From the NCBI GenBank assembly GCA_018262455.1, contig JAGSPR010000052.1, positions 1-22,148 of the forward strand: DNA of 22,148 nt. The letters run 5' to 3'. The DNA comes from Deltaproteobacteria bacterium (GTDB lineage: Bacteria > Myxococcota > Polyangia > Haliangiales > Haliangiaceae). The position numbers and the translations under genes are program-made. Of this stretch, positions 17,575 to 22,148 are shown in pieces. Positions within the stretch are counted from its first letter, which is position 1. Each line of letters begins with the position of its first letter. The notes under the pieces were generated by a model that saw nothing but the letters and a program-made list of their open reading frames with translations, searched no databases and was not told the origin of the DNA.

Positions 17575-18291
17575 GTGTTGCGTTCCTGGGGAGTCGCACT
17601 CGCTGCGCTTGCGATCGTCGTTTGCGCACACCGCATCACGCGCGCCCAGCCAGCGCTCGGAGGCACGGCGGTCGCCGCGAAGCCCTCCGACGCCCCGCTC
17701 CCTTCGTGTCTCGACCAGACGATCCGCGACCAGCTCGGCGCCGAGCTCAAGCCGCGTGGCGTCCAGAAGCGCGACTTCAAGAAGAACAAGAAGATCGTCC
17801 TCGTCGGTCACGGCGGGCTGTTCGGCGGGGATCTCACCTCGTCGAGCTGGATCGCCGGCGGCTCGCTGGGGTTCTTCTTCACCGAAGACCTGGGCGTCCA
17901 GGCCGAGGTCGCGCTGACCCCGCTGACGCTCGATCTCGATGCACCGCTCAACAAGTTCTTCGGCGACAATCGGTTCGACCCCGGCATGGCGTACATCGGG
18001 CTCGCCAACCTGATCTGGTCGCCGGTCCACGCCAAGCTCAAGATGGGCGGCGGGATCGTGCACGCCGATCTCATGGTGTTCGCCGGGGGTGGGCGGATGT
18101 TCCACGACGCGGTGCAGGGCTTGTCGTTCGATGCCGGCTTCGCGCTCGATCTGTTCGTGACTCACGCCCTCACGATCCGGATCGACACGCGCGATCTGAC
18201 CGCGATCGAGGAGATCGCCGGCGAGACCCACTTCACCAACAACTTCGTCACCACCGCAGGCCTCGTGCTGTGGATCCCATCAGGCCTGTGA
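17575..18291 (+). CDS. Outer-membrane beta-barrel protein, first paralogue
   Basis: A 238-aa exported protein with a signal peptide (about 1-24, ending ITRAQ). A short segment [27 protein letters not shown] precedes alternating amphipathic strands consistent with an 8-stranded barrel ([56 protein letters not shown]) and a hydrophobic end. The layout [13 protein letters not shown]...HADL matches the next protein ([13 protein letters not shown]...HFDL), so the two are tandem paralogues of the myxobacterial outer-membrane beta-barrel family. GTG is the likely start; TTG at 17578 is possible. First gene of the operon; it resembles GltA/GltB or NfsA/NfsB by position and type. Confidence 0.82.
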   Translation: MLRSWGVALAALAIVVCAHRITRAQPALGGTAVAAKPSDAPLPSCLDQTIRDQLGAELKPRGVQKRDFKKNKKIVLVGHGGLFGGDLTSSSWIAGGSLGFFFTEDLGVQAEVALTPLTLDLDAPLNKFFGDNRFDPGMAYIGLANLIWSPVHAKLKMGGGIVHADLMVFAGGGRMFHDAVQGLSFDAGFALDLFVTHALTIRIDTRDLTAIEEIAGETHFTNNFVTTAGLVLWIPSGL

Positions 18292-18293
18292 AG

Positions 18294-19046
18294 ATGCGGG
18301 CTGCAGTCGCTGTTGTCGCCGCCCTCTGCGGCCTGCATTCGGCCCGCGTTGCCGCAGCCGACGATGCTGACGACAGCGATCCCAAGCCGACCAAGCAGGT
18401 CGCGAAGGCCGACGACAGGTCGTCCGACAAGCCGGCGGGGCTTCGGACCACGCAGATGTGCATCGACCAGGAGATCGCGGATCGGCTCGCGATCAAGCGC
18501 AAGCGGCGCGGCGCGGTGGACCGGCTGTTCGTCAAGCAGGGCCGCCACGAGCTCTCGGTCGGCGGCGGGTACTACGCCAGCGATCTGCTCTCGGGAACGT
18601 ACCTCGTGAGCAGCTCGTACACGTATCACATGACCGACGAGACGGCCGTCGAGTTCTCGTTCGCGTGGACGCACGCCAACGCCGACCTCATCCGCGCGCT
18701 CGAGGACAAACGCGGCACGGTGATCACCGACACGTACGCGCGGATGATCTTCGGCGAGTCGCTGCTCGTGTGGAGCCCGGTGTACGGCAAGCTGCGACTT
18801 GGAGGGTCGATCGTCCACTTCGACCTTCACGCCGACATCGGCGTCGGGGTCATCGATTCGAAGACGAGCCGGGGAGCCTCCGGGGTGCTCGGGTTCGGGT
18901 TTAAGCTGTTCATGGGGCAAGCTGCCGCCTTGCGGATCGACGCTCGCAACCGGACCTTCCGTCAGGAGCTGCTCGACGAGCGGTTCCTCGTCAACGACAG
19001 CGCCATCACAGCCTCTCTGTCGTTGTTCCTGCCGTTTCACAACTGA
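18294..19046 (+). CDS. Outer-membrane beta-barrel protein, second paralogue
   Basis: A 250-aa exported protein; signal peptide with cleavage near VAA/AD (about 21). A charged, Lys/Asp-rich segment (22-50) is followed by [24 protein letters not shown], equivalent to the first paralogue. The barrel strands include [62 protein letters not shown] and [12 protein letters not shown], ending [16 protein letters not shown]. It begins 2 bases after the stop of the first paralogue, so both are co-translated. The family is clear from strand pattern and the YGK...HFDL segment; function as part of a trans-envelope complex is inference from the neighbourhood. Confidence 0.85.
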   Translation: MRAAVAVVAALCGLHSARVAAADDADDSDPKPTKQVAKADDRSSDKPAGLRTTQMCIDQEIADRLAIKRKRRGAVDRLFVKQGRHELSVGGGYYASDLLSGTYLVSSSYTYHMTDETAVEFSFAWTHANADLIRALEDKRGTVITDTYARMIFGESLLVWSPVYGKLRLGGSIVHFDLHADIGVGVIDSKTSRGASGVLGFGFKLFMGQAAALRIDARNRTFRQELLDERFLVNDSAITASLSLFLPFHN

Positions 19047-19087
19047 GCTCAGGTGGCGCTCGCTGCCTCATTTGCGGAGAACACAGC

Positions 19088-19951
19088 ATGCGCATGCGAA
19101 CCCTGATCTTGATGGTGCTCGTGCCGACGCTCGTGAACGCCAGCGCGGACGCTGCACCGCGGCCGAAGAAGAAGCCCGCAAAGCCGGCGAAGAATGCCAC
19201 CACCAAGCCCGTCGATGCGTCCACCGAGCCGACCACGCCCGAGCCGGTTCCCGATCCGAAGCCGACCACCGCGACGCCCCCGAGCGTGGCCCCGGCGAGC
19301 ACCAACCCAGCCACGCCTGCCGGTGGTGGCGGCCCGGGAACCGGTGGCGGCGGGGGTGCGGGCGGCGGCAGCGGAGACGCCGCGAAGGCCGAGGCCACCG
19401 ACAAGTCGCACGGCGACGAGCCCGACGTCGACTCGCTCCGTCAGGAGTACCTGGCGCTGCGCGACGAGCTGTTCAAGTCCAGGGCGCGCGCGAACGCGGT
19501 CGCCAGCCAGCTCTACTCGACGCGCATCCAGGTCAAGCTCACGTACACCACCGCCCGCTACTACAATCCCGCGAAGGCCACGATCCGGCTCGACGGTGCG
19601 AGTGTCTACGAGAACGCGACCGGCGGGATCTCGGGTGACGACGGCGTCCGGTTCGATGGCTACGTCGCGCCCGGGCGTCACCTCCTGACGTTCCGGGTCG
19701 AGGCCACCGGTAAGGACGACGATACGTTCACCTCGGTGACCGAGACCCAGATCGTCGTCAAGGCGGTCGCGGGCAAGGACCTCGTCGTCGCTGCCAGGGC
19801 CCACGACAGCGGTGACATCGCCTATGAGTGGAAGCGCAAGGAGCGCGGCAGCTACGGTCTCGGGATCGACGTCGGCGTGAAGACCACGCCGCGCGCGGCG
19901 GGATCCGATGACGGCGACGCCAAGCCAGCTGCCCCGAAGGGCAAGAAATGA
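19088..19951 (+). CDS. Exported Pro/Gly-rich protein with coiled coil and beta-sandwich
   Basis: A 287-aa periplasmic protein. The signal peptide ends at ASADA (about 22). The mature part is a Lys/Pro/Thr-rich stretch (23-78), a Gly-rich linker (79-96), a short coiled coil (about 114-143, DSLRQEYLALRDELFKSRARANAV), then a beta-rich domain (about 146-236; YNPAKATIRLDG, then GYVAPGRHLLTFRVEA), which recalls PEGA-like or carbohydrate-binding sandwiches. The tail is again low-complexity. A strong Shine-Dalgarno (GGAGA at 19076-19080) fixes the ATG at 19088; an in-frame ATG at 19094 is less likely. It has no lipobox. It lies between the barrels and the TPR gene, the place of gltK in the M. xanthus gltA-B-K-C arrangement as I recall it, but homology to GltK cannot be claimed. 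Confidence 0.78.
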   Translation: MRMRTLILMVLVPTLVNASADAAPRPKKKPAKPAKNATTKPVDASTEPTTPEPVPDPKPTTATPPSVAPASTNPATPAGGGGPGTGGGGGAGGGSGDAAKAEATDKSHGDEPDVDSLRQEYLALRDELFKSRARANAVASQLYSTRIQVKLTYTTARYYNPAKATIRLDGASVYENATGGISGDDGVRFDGYVAPGRHLLTFRVEATGKDDDTFTSVTETQIVVKAVAGKDLVVAARAHDSGDIAYEWKRKERGSYGLGIDVGVKTTPRAAGSDDGDAKPAAPKGKK

Positions 19952-21888
19952 AGGCGCTGGCCGCGGTCGCGCTCGCGCTGGTCAGCCGGATCGCGAGCGC
20001 GCAACCCGACGCCAAGAGCGACTCCGCGAAGGATGTCGCGCCGCAACTCGACCCGATCGCGAGGTACTTCACCGAGCTCGAGGCGATGAAGCTCATCGAC
20101 ATCGAGAGCGGGAACCTCGGGACACTCCGCCACGAGCTGCAGCTCGCCGAAGGCTTCCTGCGTGATGGCGCGTTCGGGACCGCCGCGGTCGCGCTGTACA
20201 CGATCGTCAAGTCGCCGCGCTACGGCGCGTTCACCGACTTCGTCGAGTTCCAGAACGCCGAGTACGATCTCGGCGTCGCGCTCGCGCGTGCCGGCAGCTA
20301 TGGCGCGGCGCTCGACGCCCTCGAGGCCGTGCTCCGGCGCGGACCGGCGGCCCAGTACTTCGGGCCCGCGCATCGTCGCGCGGTCGACATCGCGCTCGAG
20401 ACCCGCGATCACGCGGGCGTGCTGGCGCGCATCGAGGCGATCAAGACCACCGATCCGGTGCCACCATCGGTGTCCGGCGAGCGCGCCTACCTGCGTGGCC
20501 GCGCCGCCTACGACGCTGGCAAGCTCGCCGACGCCGAGGGCGAGCTGGTCACGATCTCCAAGAAGAGCCGGATGTACTCGTCGGCCGTCTACCTGCGCGG
20601 TGTGATCCGCGCCCGCCGCGGTGAGTACAAGGCCTCGGCCGAGGCCATGTGCGAAGTCGCCGGGACGCCCGACAACGACAAGATCACGTTCGTTGTCGAC
20701 GAACGCTACTTCACGATCAAGGATCTCGCGCGGCTCGGGCTCGGCCGGCTCGCCCACGAGCAGGGAGAGTACGACGACGCCTACTACCACTACTTCCAGA
20801 TCCCCGATGACTCGTCGTACCTGCCCGAGGCGCTGTTCGAAGCCAGCTGGGCGATGTACCAGAAGCGCGAGCTCGCGACCTCGCGCGACCTCGTGAAGGA
20901 GTTCCTCCACGAGTTCCCGTCGTCGCCGCTGTGGCCCGAGGCGAGCCTGCTCGCTGGATACGTCGAGCTCGCCGACTGCAAGTTCGACGATTCGCAGAAG
21001 TGGTACGACCTGCTCACGGCGAAGCTCCAGCCGATCGTCGACACGATCGACAAGGCCCGCAAGGATCCCGAGCTCCGCAAGCAGCTGATGGCCGGCGCGA
21101 TCACCCGCTACCGCGAGGTCCGGACCACCGGAGAGCTCGCGGGCACGAAGGTCGGCAGGACCGCCCCGACGACGCCGGTTGACGAGGTGCTCGCCCTGCT
21201 CCGCCTCGATCCGCGATTCATCCGGCTGAGCGACGCGATCACGGGGATGCACGAGCTGTCGCATGGCGCGCCCAACGTGGTGCGTGCATGGCAGAACCTC
21301 GGCACGCAGCTCTCGGAGACCAAGGTCGCCGCGGTGAGCGGGGGCAAGACCCTCGAGCAGGAGCAGCTCGCCGACGCCAACGCGGTGCTCGAAGATCTCC
21401 GACGGCTCGCCGACCAGGTCAAGCAGGCCAGGTCCGAGCTCGCCCGTGGCCGGCGCGAAGGCACGCTGCCCGCCGACACCGCGGCCACCGAAGCCAGGCG
21501 GCTCGCCGAGCTCGAGACCAAGATCGAGGACGCCCAGCACGAGGCCGTCGTGGCAGCCGATCGCGCGGCACAGCGGGTAGGAACGCAGGCCTCGGCCGGC
21601 ATCCGACCGATGATCCAGGCCGACCTCGGCGAAGCGCGACGGCTCGACAAGGCGTCCCACGTGCTCGCCGTGCAACTCGAGGCCGCGGGCGACAAGCTGG
21701 CCCAGCAGGCGATCGAGAGGCTCTACGAGGACACCCGCAAGGTGCTCGACAAGGCCAAGCTCGGGAAGGTCGATGCGATCATCGGCCAGAAGCGCAAGCT
21801 CGACATCGAGGTCCAGGACCTCGCGGCCGGGCGGTTCCCCGAGGAGCTGATCGGCAAGCTGTGGAACGCGAGCATGATCGGCCGATGA
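19948..21888 (+). CDS. TPR/coiled-coil periplasmic protein (GltC-like)
   Basis: A 646-aa exported protein; signal peptide 1-19 (RIASAQ). Residues about 55-390 contain degenerate tetratricopeptide repeats (for example [73 protein letters not shown]). About 460-560 is a long charged coiled coil. The C-terminus ([30 protein letters not shown]) looks like the end of myxobacterial gliding/spore-coat TPR proteins, in my recollection of that family. The ATG overlaps the previous stop (ATGA) and is preceded by GAAGG. In context it would be the periplasmic scaffold linking the barrels to an inner-membrane motor. The TPR class is solid; the GltC name is inference. Confidence 0.82.
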   Translation: MKALAAVALALVSRIASAQPDAKSDSAKDVAPQLDPIARYFTELEAMKLIDIESGNLGTLRHELQLAEGFLRDGAFGTAAVALYTIVKSPRYGAFTDFVEFQNAEYDLGVALARAGSYGAALDALEAVLRRGPAAQYFGPAHRRAVDIALETRDHAGVLARIEAIKTTDPVPPSVSGERAYLRGRAAYDAGKLADAEGELVTISKKSRMYSSAVYLRGVIRARRGEYKASAEAMCEVAGTPDNDKITFVVDERYFTIKDLARLGLGRLAHEQGEYDDAYYHYFQIPDDSSYLPEALFEASWAMYQKRELATSRDLVKEFLHEFPSSPLWPEASLLAGYVELADCKFDDSQKWYDLLTAKLQPIVDTIDKARKDPELRKQLMAGAITRYREVRTTGELAGTKVGRTAPTTPVDEVLALLRLDPRFIRLSDAITGMHELSHGAPNVVRAWQNLGTQLSETKVAAVSGGKTLEQEQLADANAVLEDLRRLADQVKQARSELARGRREGTLPADTAATEARRLAELETKIEDAQHEAVVAADRAAQRVGTQASAGIRPMIQADLGEARRLDKASHVLAVQLEAAGDKLAQQAIERLYEDTRKVLDKAKLGKVDAIIGQKRKLDIEVQDLAAGRFPEELIGKLWNASMIGR

Positions 21889-21903
21889 GTACGAGGGCTG
21901 GCG

Positions 21904-22148
21904 ATGAGCGCAGCCGGTCGAAAGCGCGTCGCCGGGCTCGTGCTGGCGTGGCTCCTGGCTCCCGGCCACGCCGGCGCGCAGACACCCGCGCCCGCGCGTG
22001 AGGTCCAGACTTCCCGCGGCCCGACCTCCGAGCTCTACATCCGCAAGCGGCCGGCGACGCCCGAGGCGCCGATCCTCTCGAAGGAGCTCAAGGATCTCCT
22101 CGCGACCACCGAGAAGCGGCGCGACGACAAGCGGATCCAGGCGATCGG
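21904..22148 (+). CDS. Exported protein, 5' part only
   Basis: An open frame running off the window end (81 complete codons). It begins [26 protein letters not shown], a clear signal peptide with probable cleavage after AGA or AGAQ. A Pro/Arg-rich stretch and a charged helix ([19 protein letters not shown]) follow. The start is supported by GAGGG at 21893-21897 with a 6-base spacing and by the position 15 bases after the TPR gene stop, so it is a fifth operon member. Family not recognisable from this fragment. Confidence 0.75.
   Translation, partial: MSAAGRKRVAGLVLAWLLAPGHAGAQTPAPAREVQTSRGPTSELYIRKRPATPEAPILSKELKDLLATTEKRRDDKRIQAI

Noticed and set aside
19852..21969. 705-codon open frame on the minus strand
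   Set aside because: Antisense shadow of the TPR gene in GC-rich DNA; no signal, domain or ribosome site.

Overview
The window is about 22 kb of uniformly GC-rich bacterial chromosome. Codon third positions are strongly G/C, and several long antisense reading frames are shadows of real genes. The gene families point to a member of the Myxococcota, probably a Haliangium/Kofleriaceae-like or Polyangia-like lineage: a long Cys-rich lipoprotein with repeats of the type C-x-D-G-I-D-N-D, an FHA-type sigma-54 activator, tandem outer-membrane beta-barrel proteins of the myxobacterial type, a TolQ-TolR-TolR motor set and a long TPR envelope protein. The taxon is inferred from families and composition; there is no rRNA. 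I saw no tRNA, rRNA, CRISPR array, insertion sequence or phage gene.

Layout. (1) 1-1997: 3' part of a class A penicillin-binding protein (+). (2) 2050-2535: small lipoprotein with a CxxxxCH haem-type motif. (3) 2724-4801: one TolQ/ExbB-type and two TolR/ExbD-type genes in an operon, a proton-driven motor set with the same make-up as myxobacterial AglR-AglQ-AglS. (4) 4872-5582: polytopic membrane protein. (5) 5790-6647: secreted protein of unknown function. (6) 6702-7895: rlmI-like rRNA methyltransferase. (7) 8021-10966: 981-aa repeat lipoprotein. (8) 14509 down to 11009 (-): phoH, a GAF/HD-GYP phosphodiesterase and ybeY. (9) 14592-15422 (+): mazG, divergent from phoH. (10) 15423-15788: a 366-base gap with a perfect DnaA box, a palindromic repeat element and the rpsT promoter. 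(11) 15789-16061: rpsT. (12) 17474 down to 16101 (-): FHA/AAA+/Fis regulator. (13) 17575-22148 (+): five-gene operon with two paralogous beta-barrels, a Pro/Gly-rich periplasmic protein, a TPR/coiled-coil protein and a fifth exported protein cut by the window end.

How the genes may work together. The housekeeping part is ribosome and RNA maintenance (ybeY, phoH, rlmI, rpsT) plus nucleotide-pool cleaning (mazG). The envelope part is peptidoglycan synthesis, a TolQRR motor and a beta-barrel/periplasmic/TPR operon. The last two resemble the motor and the outer-membrane module of the M. xanthus Agl-Glt (gliding) and Nfs (spore-coat) machines; this is inference from order and family.

Most notable non-coding observations: an ~69-bp three-stem palindromic repeat present twice in inverted orientation 10 kb apart; a recurring -10-like box placed about 8 bases before the first codon of operon-leading genes, suggesting leaderless mRNAs, while internal operon genes have Shine-Dalgarno sites; and an HD-GYP gene in the slot between phoH and ybeY that a different HD phosphodiesterase occupies in many other bacteria.
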